Assembly: GCA_007922305.1 (NCBI GenBank)
Contig: ML677326.1
Location: forward strand, 55,174,785 to 55,238,784
Length of the DNA stretch: 64,000 nucleotides
Reading direction: 5' to 3'
DNA from: Dermatemys mawii
Taxonomy: Eukaryota; Chordata; Testudines; Dermatemydidae
In this document: positions 11,301-25,429 of the stretch, one piece after another
Layout of the letters: each line of letters opens with the position of its first letter
How positions within the stretch are numbered: position 1 is the first letter of the stretch
The notes under the pieces: model-generated
What the model was told of the DNA's origin: nothing
Database searches by the model: none
What the model saw: only the letters and a program-made list of their open reading frames with translations
Program-made: the position numbers and the translations under genes

Positions 11301-13040
11301 TAGGCTTTTGGCTGTAACAACAATTATGACTATTTATGGTGTGGCTTACTACAAATCTATTCTTTTCACATACAAAAATGAAGACACCTAGGATCTTCAT
11401 TTCTATATTCAGGCTACATCTACAGAACAATCAGGAGTGTAATTTACATCTTGTGTATGTACCCAGCTATCTTTAATCTAATTAACTAAAACAGCAGTGA
11501 GGATGAGGAAATATGGTCTTTAGTGGGGGTTAGCAGAATGAATACATACCCAAGGGGGGCTTGTACAGCCCACACTGAAAACCTCACTGCTGCTCCCTCT
11601 TGCCATTTTTGGAGACTCTAGCCAGATTAAAGCTAGTGCGGGTACAGTATATTTATGAGCTGTAAATTACACCTCCCAGATATAGTGTAGTCATTGCTTA
11701 ATAGGGACATACAAACGGGGATGAAGGGAGAAGAGCACTGTGCCCTTTTATTCTTCTTTTACATGTATGTAAAAGACCTGAAAGGTTTTTCATTTTGTTT
11801 ATTAAAACCTTCTCCGTGGTTTTTACATTGGAAATTCGAAAATCTTATGTGTGTTTTCTTTTCTGGAACATTCTATGGAATCTTCAAATCTTCTATGGAA
11901 TCTTAAAAATCAGTAGGATTATATCACATCACAGATCATGCAGATGTAACCCAGTTAATAGAGAAGAAAAGTGACTTTTATTCAAATTGTTTAAAAATTT
12001 GTTATTCAACTTCTCAATTTTTTTACTCTTTGCTATTCAACTCAAACACCCTGTAAACAGATAAAAGAAAAGAACGGTTTGTTAAAGATTCAACAGCGTG
12101 ACTCCTTGATTACGGTCAGAGAAAGCTCACAGAACACATCTGAGACTTCCAACAAGTCCTCCAGCAAGAACAAACATCATTAGTGATATTTCTAAGGTAA
12201 GAAAAGAAAACTAATACATTATTATTATTATTAATAAATACATATCCTGTCTGCCTATAGTTCATAAAGAAATAAGAGAAGGTTCCTTATTCCACAAGAC
12301 TGAAAACTAAAGTGCATAATCAATACATTCAGGGAGATAAGATCTCTATAGCTTAACTACATTCAAAGACAAATATGTAGATTACAAAATTAGAGAGAAT
12401 GGCAAATATAAAAAAATAAGTTTTCATATTCTGTACTGTACTAGCCCAATAAGAATGTCTACGCACAGCTCTGCAGAGCTTGCAAACCCAGATCTTTTAT
12501 CACTTAAATTATCATTCTGGGCAACTGAGCATCACTACACAAGATAGAAAGAAATGCAAAAATATATTTTTAAGAATCTATTCTTAATGCAATTATTTCC
12601 GTAAGCTGGTCAAATATGTTAAATTCAACTTTAGTAGAAGCTACTGAGCAGATTGTAAAATATAGATTAAATTTACTATTAAATTAAGAAATGGTTTTAA
12701 ATACTCCCCAAGTCTTTACCTGCAACACCAAACCTCCCTGCCATCTCTTCACAAATTGTCACTGTGATAAATGCGGTGTGTGTATAGCTCCATTTGATGG
12801 ACACACAGCCAGCCAGTTAGCTGTAAAATCCCTCTTGGTAGCTGTTCCCTGCTTGCTTTACCTGTACAGGTAAAGAAAAGGAAGTGAGCACCTGACCAGA
12901 AGAGCCAATGGAAAGGTAGAACTTTTTTAAATTGGGAAAGAAACTTTCCCTTTGTCTGTTGTTCTCTGGAGAAGGAGGCAGGGAGCAGCAATGCTATAAG
13001 CAGGAATGCCCTGTAAGGCTTGAACCAGGTATAAAAATCC
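11301..13040. other. No recognisable gene
   Basis: AT-rich DNA with only short chance open frames. I see no motif or repeat end that I can name. Confidence 0.4.
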
Positions 13041-13440
13041 ATCTTCCATACCTGGAAGAAATAATTGAGCAGGGCATGTTTAAATAGACATCGTCAGGTT
13101 TATTTCTTTATTTGGCTTGTGGATTTCCTCTGTGCTAACCCCAGATGCTTTTGTTTGCTTGTAAACTTTAAGATAACACCAAAGAAAGCTATTTTGGGTG
13201 CTTAATTTTTGGAATTGCTCTTTTAAAATCCAGCAGAAGCCTAAGTTCCAGATGTATTTTCTTCTTTTTTGTTTCTAATAAAATTTGCCATTTTCAAGAA
13301 CAGGACTGGATTCTTGGTGTCCTAAGAGGTTTGTGCATGTTGTTTGAATAGCTGGTGGCAACAGCTAATTTCCTTTGTTTTCTTTCTCAGCCCCGCCTGG
13401 GGGGAGAAGGGCTTGAGAGTGCCCCACAAGAAAGAACTCC
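13041..13440 (+). repeat. Possible LTR or retroelement 3' fragment
   Basis: The block has a polyadenylation hexamer AATAAA at 13277-13282, followed by 'gaacaggactggattcttgg' about 19 bp later and a pyrimidine-rich 'tttccttt...tttctcag' stretch. I have a memory of this text as repeated in turtle genomes, which makes an LTR-like or retroelement tail plausible. No boundaries or target duplication could be fixed. A host 3' UTR is the alternative. Confidence 0.3.
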
Positions 13441-14050
13441 CAAGTGTTCCTTCGGGGTGCAAGGGTTGGTGGGTTTTTTTTTGTTTTTTTTTTTTGCATT
13501 TGGGTGGTAGCAGTGTTTATCAAGTCAAGATCAGAAAAAAAGTTATAACCTTGGGAGCCTGGAGTGGCAAGTATTAATATTTAGAATCCTAGACAGAGTG
13601 GGGATTCAGCCTTGACAGTCACCCAACAGCCACCTTATAAAATTTTAATATAATTTTTAAAGCTAACGGTATCAAAACACAAATGATATTGCAGCTATAC
13701 GAGGGCATCCTAGCTTGAATAAACTGTGGGAGTCACAGTAAATTGTAACTGAAGAAAAAAATTACTGGATGCTTGAAAGCAGATGGCCTTTTTGGACTCA
13801 TCATATTACATTTTGAAAGGTTAGGTTAGATCTTGCTTAACTTGGAATAAAAGTACATAGTACTTGATCATATAAAAAAAAATCAGCATATAGATCAATG
13901 GTAATTGCGATACTGCATTTCTCTCAATTTAAAATAAGAATTAACTGAATGACCTTAGATACCACAGTAGGGCAACGTTGACATTTTGATGGTGACCACT
14001 GTACCTAGCATTCTAGGGCTATTGCTTCTCCATTATAATAATAGCTGATT
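13441..14050. other. No recognisable feature
   Basis: Contains a poly-T tract (about 13466-13498) and AT-rich sequence. Nothing else can be supported. Confidence 0.4.
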
Positions 14051-14055
14051 TTAGA

Positions 14056-14125
14056 GTCCAATCCAAAGCTTACCAAAGTTAATAGGAGATCTTCCAATGA
14101 CTTCACTGGGCTTTGGATAAGGTCC
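14056..14125. repeat. Short palindromic MITE
   Basis: The arms 'atccaaagc' (14061-14069) and 'gctttggat' (14110-14118) are inverted, with 'gtcca'/'ggtcc' outside them, forming a roughly 70-bp fold-back. This type is very abundant in reptile genomes. No coding capacity. Confidence 0.5.
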
Positions 14126-14156
14126 CTAATAATTGTTGTAATACATACATTATTTT

Positions 14157-14186
<30 letters not shown>
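14157..14186. repeat. (ATCT)n / (AT)n microsatellite
   Basis: ATCT tetranucleotide repeats grade into an AT run. Confidence 0.9.
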
Positions 14187-14187
<1 letters not shown>

Positions 14188-15927
14188 AAATATTTCATTT
14201 AAACCATTTAAAGTCTTTCCTATTTAGTCACTGGCACTGTCCTGAAGTGCTAATGTGACAGACATGATTTGAGTCCTGCTCTTGTTTCTCCACTCCCTTG
14301 GGGGTCAGTCAATGACAATCATCAGCAAACCAACAGTAGCTTGCAGTCATACAACTATAGTCTCAAATTTTGTCTCATATGTAAAGCAAGAATGAGGTTG
14401 GCCACACACAGAGCAACTTTTACCAATAAGAATGAAGCTAGTATTTAATCATCTACATAAACTATTTCTTCAGTTCTAGTAGTAGTACACCTAGTCATGT
14501 TTTTCTTTTTGCACTTCTTAAAAGAGAAAATTATATGTAAACAACTACATTAATGTTATTGTAGAGTTGAAAATTGCACAAGAATCAGAAAATCAGAGTT
14601 AACTTTGTAACCCAACTCTGCCTCCACTGGTATATATATACACATTACACATTTTCAATATGTTATCATGGGGCAATGTGGCACACTGATCACCAAATAA
14701 TACAAGTTTAACAGGGGGAAAAAATGTGTGTCTTTCTTCATAAGCATACTGTAGATCCACAGTATGTTTTAAACTGGAATTTTAAATTTTTCCATTAAGA
14801 CCCATAAAAATGAACTGTGTAGGTACAATTTATGTTTAAATTGCACCTTTTCTATTACCTTATATAATATAAATAATATTTTAAATAATTTATATTCACT
14901 TTGTTCTCTCATACTGCAATGAAAGGTCTAATCGCAGTTCAAGGCAGTTGTACCTGTGTTTCCCCTTAGTGACCAGCAAGGGCATCCAATCTCAGGATTC
15001 GAGCTTTGAAGCAGTTGCCTCTTTTAGGCAAAGACATGCTTCCCTCTTCCTTCTCACTGGGGTATTTTCAGACTGCAGAGTGCCCTTCCTGAACTGTATT
15101 ATTGCCAGCACACACAGACTGCCAAAAGACACCTCCTTGCTTTCTCTCTAGATATGGTTAACAGGTGTAATTACTACAGTTATAAAGGTATCACTTAGCA
15201 CCTCCTATGCAAGACCATGTTATTATTAAGGTAAAAAAGTGCTCCTTAGAAAACGCATAGAAAACAATAAAAAAACCTACATGAATGCCAATAAGATTAC
15301 CAGAGTTAATCTCAACCCGAACATGGATTCTTGCAGGGGCAGTCTGTAAACCCCACCTTTACCCAAGGGGGATTCCTTGTGGTTACAAGTTCATCACATC
15401 TTCAGCTCAGAACCCGCATCCAGTCCTTCCAACTGTACCCTAAGGATTGGGGGTCCTGTTTGTTTGCTGGACAAGGAAGAAAACCCTGAAACAGTTTAAA
15501 AACAGATTATTTATCCCAAACCCCTTTCTTTGTCTCTTTGTCCCTGGATAATCCAGTTTGAACTAGTATATGCATACTTCTGCTAGGGTGTGGTTTCAAA
15601 GAGCTGGTAGTGGAAGTACATTAAGATCCCCCTCCCGACTGCAGAAGGTATATACAATGACATAATAATACAAACTACATTGCATTTTTAATACAATGTA
15701 CATAAAGGTATTAACCCTAATTTGATATGTTTTATCTTAATAAATAACATTTATCTTAATTCCATATTGTTTGTTTAGGATATTGTCAGTCTGTCACAAA
15801 CCCAGTTGGAATACACATGTACAAGAGGGCAGAGTGAATATTGGTATAGGAATATTAACTATGAACTTCCTGGCATGATTTTTTTTTTAAAAAAGATTGA
15901 AGATGTGATTTTGCAGAACAGCCTAAG
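14187..15927. other. No recognisable gene; possible repeat at 15290-15660
   Basis: Mostly AT-rich. A higher-GC block at about 15290-15660 stands out in composition and may be a minus-strand LTR-like repeat, but I found no ends. Confidence 0.35.
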
Positions 15928-15984
15928 AGAATCATAAATTCCAAGCCCAGAAGGGACCATTATGATCATCTAGTCTCACCTCCT
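15928..15984 (-). mobile_element. CR1 LINE 3'-end fragment
   Basis: The phrases 'cccagaagggaccattatga' and 'tcatctagtctcacctcct' are the reverse complement of a typical sauropsid CR1 3' end. The 3' terminus lies near 15928. The body would continue rightward but is lost in the adjacent 10-base gap, and no CR1 sequence is seen beyond it. Confidence 0.65.
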
Positions 15985-15994
15985 NNNNNNNNNN
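15985..15994. other. Assembly gap (10 N)
   Basis: Ten unknown bases directly after the CR1 fragment. The size is probably nominal. Confidence 0.99.
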
Positions 15995-18900
15995 CATTTT
16001 TGTAAATATTCATTTTTGATCAGATTACAAGTTGATTGATTTTTTTTAAAAAATGCTAACTTTTCTGCATGTTTCAACAAACTTTATTAACAGCAATGGC
16101 ACAAAATTACATGGAACTCAACTTTGTGACCTTCCAACTACCTGTGTCTTTAACAGAAAGCGGTGTGGTAAGTCTTTCAAAAAAATGTTATTCGATCAGT
16201 GTCAAAATTGCCTTTATCTAAGTTATAATAGGTGACCATTAGATAACCTTCCTCCCCCTCCACTTTTAAAGGCAATTAAAGAAATCTCACTCTTTCAAAG
16301 CCCTGGAAACAGTTATTCAATGTGAATCCAGCCAACAGCTGGATTAGAAAAGGCTTGGATTATCTCAAGATGGACAAGCCCAGAATAATCAATAGTTCTT
16401 TATGTAGCCTATAGTTGCCTATACAAAAGAACAAAAAATAGCAAGAGCACTGCAGGTGTTCAGTGACTGCCCTATGAGATAAAAGAGAGAAATGCTCTAG
16501 CTGATTTAAAAAAATAAAATACCAGCAGGCTAATTTTATAACCATGCATAATATTTATATCTATTCACACTAAGATAATAAGGGTAATCAAATCTCATAC
16601 TTCAGTGTGTCAAATGATTACCTAACGGTCAGAAAGACATTCCTTCCCTATCCATGCCTACCAATGCATAGAATTGGCTAGATGCATTATTGGTCTGTTG
16701 GTCTGAATTTTTTTTTGTTTTCTTTAGGGAGGTTTACTCTTAAACATTGAGAATGGTCTGCTTTTGAAATCAGGATGCCATATGTTAGATAGACTGATCT
16801 GGAACGATAAATCCTATGTCCCTATACATTTTTTTAACATTCCAAGTTAGGAATGCAAGGCTCCACAAAATATTTCTTGCTTCCTTAAAGTGTCCATATA
16901 TAGCACTTTATAGGTCTCCTAAATTTGTCCAACTATTTCACTACTGTTATACAGGTTTTCACTGATACCTTGCTCAACACTGGAAACATCATGCCTTCCA
17001 TGCCTGTACAGAAAATTAGAGCAACTTCTTTTATTTTCTGTCATACATGCCCAAGTTTTTGTACCCAAATAATAATTTTGCAGAAGGAAAGCAAATAAAC
17101 CCCTGCATGTATGAATAAGAATATGCATAAGCCACACATTTTTAATGCAACTTTCTCTTAACCCCTGCAAAACAAATAAAAAAAAACAAAACAAGCCGCA
17201 TCGGTTAAAAAGGTTAAGGATTCTCAATCTGACAGTTAAAATAAACCACACTTTTCATTGATTCTGTCTTAGTCTCATGTAATAACTACTGTCTTGCATA
17301 CAGTTCTAGGGTAAACTAACACTATAAAGTTCAAGCTGGGATTCATAACAATAAATATAGCTTTTCCCACCTCATCCAGAGAGAGATGGATTGAAAATAA
17401 TAATCAGAACCTGTCTCTAAGAATATATCAATCCGTCTAGGATCCAGAGTGGGATAGGGAAGACTCCTCATTGCAAAACATGGCCAATGTAATAGTTGTA
17501 AGAACTGTGACTAGATATAGATATCTGTGACATAGAAGAGGAGATAATAGAAGCTGGGCAAAACAGTAGAATACATAAGATATAGAAATGAAGGAAAATT
17601 TGAACACAGACCCCGCCCCTACCCACTGATGCAGTAAGAGCTTGTATGACATAACTTGTAGTTTTAAACTATGACAGAGAATAAATGTGCCATTCAATTT
17701 TGAGCTAACACTAGGACTGTTAGTATTTTGAATTTTAGGCTCCTTCATAACTCCCAGACCATGGCTTACTTCTGTTGGATCAAGTCTGCTATTTCTCTAG
17801 GTTTGTGAAATGTATGTGCCACATCATTCTCTAGACCTTTTAGCACTGCTGGATACAGGAGGGCACAATTAAAGCCTTTACCCATCAGGGAGTTTTTGAC
17901 TTCAGCACATGCCATCGTTTCCAGTCTCACTCTCCAGGACTTAGGGTAGTCATCTTCTTTGTGACTCAGTCCTCTGGACAGGCCACCACAGTCCTCTCCT
18001 TCCAGGGTCTGTCAATGGCTCTCTGGATAAGCTGTCTCTTTGCCATCCCAGGCAGTCCTCCATTCTATATCCAAGGTTGTGCCTCTTCTCTTGGGGCTGG
18101 TAGAAAAACTTGGTCCTACCTTCTACTCTGGTTCCCAGCCCAGGGACCCTATGCTCCACAACTATGGTTTACTTGGTCCCAGACCTGAGTGTTATCTCCT
18201 TGGGCTCTGTCCTACTCCCTCCTTCTATTCTCTGGGTTTACCACCCATCCGAGCTTCCTCTGCTCCCCGTGGCTACTTTACCCTTTGGCTTCTTGCCAGA
18301 CCCTGTCATCTCTAACAAACCTCCCTCTGTCAGGAAATAACTGAAGACTACTTGTTCTCAGCTTTATGAAAGCACCCACCCCCACCTTATGTTATCACTG
18401 CTCTTATAGCCATGATGCTGCTAGGATTTTCACCTGATCTGTGAAGCTATGAAGCCACAATACAACAGCTCTTGACTAGTGCATAATGACACTGGTTGAT
18501 TTTAATGAAGTGACGTGTGTTTGCATTCCAGATTTAAAATCTCAGGGAGTCACTTATCCAAAGCAGGTTGTAGGGTGGGGCCTCCTGGAGACCAACAGTG
18601 AGCAGTTTGTTCCTTCCATAACTGTTTTTCTGTCACCTAGGCACTTCACCATTTTCACAACCTCTTGCTGGAATTGGGGCAAACTCTGATGAAGTTATAC
18701 CCTCCCACTCTCTAAATCAGAGATATTTTTCTCTGCCCTCTCCATTTATTCATTAATTTTGCTAGCTATCTTTTCCACAAACTAACAGTAGTAACCAGAG
18801 GCAGTGTATCTGAGACTCCCTTGCTGCTGCTGTGGCTGCTGTTTGTTGTGAAGCAGGTTAGGGAGCACAAGAAGATTGTGGACCTTGCTGGAGAAGCAGC

Positions 18901-21245
18901 TGGAGAATGTCCACTTCTCTGTTCACATTCTCTGTCAATCAATGCTTCTGCTAGCAGAGTATTGATTTAAGGCATATAAAATCTGGCCAGAGTAGAAAAC
19001 AAATTCACTTGAAAAGAACTTTGCCTTTAAAAAAACCTTTGACTCTATAAATGCTATTAATTTCATCATTCTATAAAACTATACATAAGGATTTGATGTA
19101 ATGGAGTCCAAACCACAAGTTATACAATACCCTAAAAATCTGATATTTCAACTTGGGTAAGTACATAAAGGAAACTTAATATTTCCTAATTTTGTGGAGC
19201 TAAATATAAAAGTGCAGAAGACAAATCAGCAGGTACTGCTTCTCCAGGATCAGGCCACAAACAGCTATAGAACAACAAAACACATGATCAGCATCTTGTA
19301 ATCTTTGCTGATTGACTGTATTGGCAACTGTAAACCAGAGTGTTTGCTTCTAAAAGACCATTCCGTTGCAAGGGTGATGTGAAGATGGGGACCAAGCATG
19401 CTTTGTTGTACACATCATCAGTATCTGACAACTTCTTTTCATGAGTATGAGTAAATTGCGACTTTGTGATTTGTGCTAATTTGGTTTGGGAAAGTAGCCA
19501 AAGTCAGATTTTTGCTTTGAATGGATTGCACAGAAAACCTCAGTTTGTGAATTAAAATTTATGACAGTTCCTTTGCAAATGCTAATGGAGTTTCTGTAAC
19601 TGAAAAGTCACTCTGTCTTCTGAATTCAATCCTATAACAGAAGCATATTCAGTGAAATAAGCTAAGCCTCCCAGACCACGAAAATAATTTTTTGTACTTA
19701 AAACTTTTGTTTTAATCTTTCATTTAGAACCCTGACTGTTTAAAACCATATTAAAATGTCTATCTTGTTTGTGTTCTATATTTCTGGGTGGTAAGAGCTA
19801 GTGTTCTGAATAAATGGAACAAATTAGTTGAGAGCAAGACTGCTACAAATCTTCAGTAGCAATCTTTAAAAATCTATTATAAAAAGCTTAACAAGGGGAA
19901 AAAAATTGTATGAGAATGACTTATGTAGCTGCTGAGTTATCTGAAGCTGCTGGCCTTTCTGATAGCACAGGCTCATTAACAGATCCATACACAGAGGAAA
20001 GTTTATAATGTATTTTTTATTGAACAAGAATTGACATGTAGGAATGGAATTTACAAGGGCTCTTATTGACTGCATTAGCAGAATGTAACATTTTAATGGT
20101 AATATCAGGTCCTGTATGGTTTCTATTGTTTATGATGGAGTACAGCAGAGTCATGACAAAATACTGAGCCTTTTAACACTAGCATAAAATTGGAGAAACA
20201 CAGACTGGTGGGAGAGACAAATGTGAAGGGGTGATGCTCACGATCAAAAATACCTAGAGAAATGAATTATATGCCAACATAGTAATACACAATTTTGGAT
20301 GGGATTCCATAAGTGCTTGATATTTTGTTAAGGCATAGTTCTACTCTCAAAAATAACTGTATTGTGTCTCAGTCATCTTTGACATCATATTTTCTGAGTT
20401 TACAAATTTAAGGAATTTTTGTTTAACTGATAAAGTCACCCGGAGAGCTGGAAGTTAAGCTCTATTCTCTCATCTTCAAGAATCTGCACACAAAATTATG
20501 CTCTTAATGGACACCAGTATCTCTAATTAGGTTTTCCAGTGTATATTTAGATAGCATTTGATCCTGCATTTGGAATGTAGAGAACAACTGTTGATGGCTC
20601 ATGAGACAGAATAGAAGCTAACCCACACCAAGAGCTATGCTGGCTCAGCGGCGCTCAGAGAAATAAAAAAATAAACATTTTTTTTTTCCTCTAAAGCAAG
20701 AAGTTGTGGCTTAGAATACACTCAGGGTAGATTTTGCTGATAGCATTTAACCCACAGCAAGGGATGCAAGAACCTGGACAACCCTGTGGTGACCACCACA
20801 GGCATTTTGCCTCAGAGTGCTAAAGGAGGCAGAACACTTCCCAGAGCTCTCTGGTTGAACCAGGGCAACTCAGTCTGCCACAGCTCTTTTAGAAGTATGT
20901 CATACTCCCACTGACCCCTCACATGTCTGGCCAATGACTGGAGGCTTCATATACTTCCGAGGAGCATCTCAGTTGCAGTCCCTGTACTTCTCCTTACTCC
21001 TTTTCCTGCTCCCATACCATGGTGTAAATCTAGCCCACAATGCCATATTTCCCCAGTAGCTGTACACAAAAGAACTGCATTTTGAGCAGATGTTGTAGTC
21101 CTTACTCAAGCACACTGCTATTGATTTTAATGAATGTTTTGTCCAGTTGTAACTCCTGCCTGCCTAAGAACTTAGAAAGGATGTCAGATTCTTTAACTGT
21201 AGACAATAACTGATTTTTTTTGAAGGGGGTGTGTATGACTAGTAT
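15995..21245. other. Long stretch without recognisable gene
   Basis: AT-rich DNA with stops in all frames at short intervals. A C/T-rich block at about 17950-18330 resembles the one at 5024-5697 in composition. I find no splice-bounded exon, tRNA or delimitable transposon. It is compatible with a large intron or an intergenic desert. Confidence 0.4.
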
Positions 21246-22192
21246 GTGACGCTGGTAAACCAGGTCAAGCCAAGGCTTTAGGTGTTAGCTAAGAATTGAC
21301 ACTCATACCTGGAAACTAAACCAGCTCACTTGTAAGTTAGTTTTGTCCAAAATATGTATTAGTCTTATAAGAATGTATTTAGTGTTTAGACTCTATGCAA
21401 ATGCTTTTAAATTGCTGCATGCATTAATCTTACTTATAATGTCTGCATTCTATGCTGCAAGGTAAAAGACGTTTGTTTTATAATTGCAAAAATGCCTACT
21501 TTGAACTTGTGAACTCAGATGGCAAGAGTGCACTCCCCACTCATCTTGAGCACTATCAAAAATGAAGTGGACCATCACAGACAGAAGCTTTGTTAATTGC
21601 TCCGTCCATCCATGGATAAATCAGGACAGGGCCTTCTGCACAATCAGTTTGAATGCTGAAAGAGGGAATAGCTAACATGATTTTTCCTCTCTTTGCTGCT
21701 TGGATTCTCAAGGGCTGGAGCTAAGAAACAAAAAGCAGAGATCCCCAGGGTCAATCTGAGCTAAGCCCTAAAAATTCACTGCTGACAGATGACAACATCT
21801 TTGTCTCCTTTTGAATCACAGACTGAATCTCATTTGTGCATATATGCTTATTTTAAGCTGTAAATAACATTTCTTTTTCCTAGTAAAAACATCTTTACTA
21901 ATTTTATTGTAGTATGGGCTACCTGTGTTGTCTTTGGTGTGAGTTGTAGGGTATAAATTGATCTAGGGTAAGTGTCTGGTCTCTTGGGACTGGGAGCAAC
22001 CTGAATATTTTGTGATTTTTGATTTAAGTGACTATTTATGACTAATCTCGGGGATTACATTTGTTATTGGGTTGGTGAAATCCAATTGTAGAACATACCA
22101 CCAGTTTGGGATGTCTGCCCTGCTTTTGACAGTCTGTCCTGAGGTAAGCACTCTTGCTCCTGAGCCACTGCAGGCAGTGTGACAGGTGAACC
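21246..22192 (+). repeat. Possible degenerate LTR-like repeat
   Basis: The block starts 'tgtgacgctgg' and ends 'caggcagtgtgaca', fitting TG...CA ends. It includes 'ctcttgggactgggagcaac' (near 21982), which I remember as repeated text in turtle genomes. No flanking duplication or retroviral coding sequence was found. Classification is uncertain. Confidence 0.3.
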
Positions 22193-22859
22193 AGCAGCAT
22201 TCAAAGGGATGATTAGCCCAAAATTAGAAATGTAAACAAAGCCTTAGACCGACAGAACTGTTACCAAAAATGTATATAATCTAATGAAAGCAGCAAACAA
22301 GAATATTGTCTGAACCCCACAAATTTTAACATTAGGAAGCCAAAAATGCAGCTGAGTATAAACTAAAGTGAAAATGACTATTGATTTCCAGTTTCTAAGC
22401 TGACAGAAATGCAAAACACAAACAAAAACATTAGACAAGAATATAGGTAAGTTAATGCGTTTGTTTACAACATACTAAATTGACAGTTTCCCATTCATTT
22501 TACATTCTTATGATGTGCATGGAAAATAAATTCTAGTCAGCTGCTCCATTTCCTTTCATTTACTATATTTATTTACTGATTTATAAAATACCCCCAATAA
22601 ACAGGAAAACAAATCACAGAAGAAATGGAAACTATATATGGGTTTAATTTTAACATATATTAGTTTGAGAAGTTGAACACATACTGGTACCATATAGTAT
22701 ATAACATTTTCTATACTATTCTAATCTCAAATTCATATTGCAGCTTTTGTCTGCCAGTAATTTAGAATAAGAAAGAGAGAACACCAGGCTTGTGCAGAAT
22801 AGAGGATAAAATTTGTAGTTAATGGTGTGCTTCATAACTAGGTACCATAGAGACTGTAA

Positions 22860-23582
22860 CCGTCTGACAGGCCCAGATTAACCTGTGTGCACTTGGTGAA
22901 CTTGCACAAGAATCCCATTTTAGGGGGAATTCTGACCACTGGGCAGTAAACAAAAAACTGAGTGGCTCTACAAGCCTGGGTGCCAATTCACAATGCCACC
23001 ACACAAATTTGGCCTGGCTGCCCATCTGTAAGGACCATGCCTTGCAACAATGTGAGCAGAGTGAGGTTGCATGAATGCAGGGCAGGCAATGGGAGTCAAT
23101 GGAGTTGGGCATCCGGGATTGGGAATGGCAGCTCTAGCCTGGGATGGGAGTGGAACACTGAGCTTGGAGCAGGGTAAAAGGGAGGAGGTGTCATGCTGGT
23201 AAGTGGCCAGGAAGGTTCCAGGGCAGTGGGTGAGGGGCTAAGAGTGAGTGTGGGAGGGCAGAGGGTGGGGGTCAGTGGAGGAAGTGTTGGGGCTTGTGGT
23301 GAGTGGGATGAACATCAGGCTGCTAGGGTATTGTGGGAACTGTCAGACTAAGGGGGGGCTAGTGGTGGTTTGTTAGATAAATGTGAGGGCATTTGGGAGG
23401 GTCTGTCTGTGCGGTGGGATTGATGCACGTGTGGGTGGGGTGTTCTGCTGAGCGGCTGTGCAAGAGCTCAGCATACTGTTCATGCCGTGCAGGCTTGGCA
23501 GTCAGTGGAGCAGAGCTGTAGTTTAAGGAATTTCCATAACACACAAGACCCCACAATTCTTTAACCTGGGCCTGGCCTCTGA
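22860..23582. mobile_element. hAT-type MITE with decayed 8-bp target duplication
   Basis: The element occupies 22868-23574. The left end is CAGGCCCAGATTAA, and the right end reversed is CAGGCCCAGGTTAA, a 13 of 14 match. The flanks ccgtctga (22860-22867) and gcctctga (23575-23582) agree at 6 of 8. The interior is G-rich from about 23100 to 23400 and carries no transposase. Confidence 0.7.
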
Positions 23583-25429
23583 CTGTGATTTCATTTTCAC
23601 TTACAGGAAAAGTGATTTTTTTAAAAAAAATGTTAGAGGCACCAGGCTCCACTTGAGCTGCAGCAGGAAAAGATGCAACAGCAGGAGCTGGACCTGCTAG
23701 TCAACCTGAAGTTTCTGTTGTAACAGATGTTTTTTCCGTGGGCTGTAATTTGCAGACTATTAAAGGGTGTCAGGCCAAGCATGTATATTTTGCATGAAAT
23801 AATATTCTAGAGCACAGAACTGCATAACTTGGCCACAAGGAAATAAAATATTGCATGTTTGGACAAGAATCTTCCTACTCACCTAAGAACTCAGAAGTTT
23901 AAATTGAAGTTAGAGCACATTAAAATGTAATACATGGTTACGTAAATATACATTATAAATGTGTGGAATCTACATTGTAACTAACAAACATTTTGTATGT
24001 ATGCAACTTTACTGTGGAGAGTTTTTTATTAGAAAATAAATCTACATTCTTCAGCATCGACACATGGCGAATGCCTTTTAGGAAAAGATAAGAGAGTATG
24101 GAAAGTCACATTGCCCCCGGAACAAAGAGAAATAATAAGCTATATATTCTATGTTTGAATGAAGCGTAAATGCTCTTAAATTCAGCTGATCTTCAACCTC
24201 TAACACTCAGGTACCAATCCGGACAACGGACTGTATGTTCTATTCAAAATGCAAATACAGCTTGTAAGCAATCTATACACAAAATCTTTACCTTGCTCAG
24301 TCCCTGCTTCTGTGCATATAAAACAATTGCAGAAGATGCCTATCACTAATAAATTAACAATGTAAGAATGTTGAACAAATAACGTCTGATGAAGGAGAAG
24401 GCTGCAAACTATTACCAATATGAAGTGTTTGCATAAAACAGATTATTTGGCTTTGCTCTTACAAAATGCTGCTATTGTCTTCCTTTTTTAACCTAATTTT
24501 TGCTGAAGTAACTTTTGATGCTATTTTCAGCAGGTCAGCTGGAAAGTAATAAATGTATTTCACTACAATATCTAAGTCTCCAAAAGCAAGTTTTATAAAC
24601 TGTAGCTCACCCTGCACAAAGAAAATGAAACTTGGATATTAAAATCTCTCGTGTTAAAATATGTTATTGGTAAAAATGCTTACTTTTTCTAGCAAAGATG
24701 TAATTGGAGCCTTTTGTTCCTGGTCGTTATCAGGACATGGCCGTCATATGAAAAAAGGCACTATAATGTGAACATTACTTAAATAACGCTACAATAATTC
24801 AGGTAGCACTTGAGATGTGACGTGTTCTACAATCTTTGGCTGAAGCAGAAAAGGTAAAGCCTTGCATGGATATTAGAATTAGGATATACGTAATCACTTA
24901 TTCTTTTTATGCAGTAACTACTTTGACTGCAGTGAGGTTCCAGGCACGGGGAATCCCCTGGACAGACCTTATTGCATGACTGAGTTCTTTATCTATCTCT
25001 CTCTCTATCGGTTTTATACTGCAGCACATAATCATAGTATCTGAGCACCTTAAATGTAAAATCAAAAGCAATAGTGAAGTTCCTATTGTACTTCATGGAG
25101 TCTCTGTTGTGTCTTCTTTTTTGGGCTTAAAACTCTGCTTTAGATAGGGTATTTTGTTCATTTTGAGAGCTTTTTTGGTGCATGATCCGGAAGGTTGGTA
25201 GGGATGTGGAAATAGAAAGGGATGTTTATATTGTGAGATTTGTCAAATTAAACAGCCATGACTTAGAAGAACATACATAAATATATGCGCTAAAGATATA
25301 GATCGTTTATATTTATCTAGTCATAGTTAAATTAACATATTTGAATTTGTAAACTAGAAAAGATTAGAGTAACCAAGACAGTCTCCAGAAAGTTATACCT
25401 CAACAGCTGCTGGTTCTTATTGAGGATAC
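23583..25429. other. No recognisable feature
   Basis: AT-rich, with a CT-rich run near 24990-25010. No coding or repeat assignment is possible. Confidence 0.4.

Noticed and set aside
17950..18340. C/T-rich overlapping frames as a possible exon
   Set aside because: Strand-biased composition explains the openness; no splice-bounded coding unit was found.
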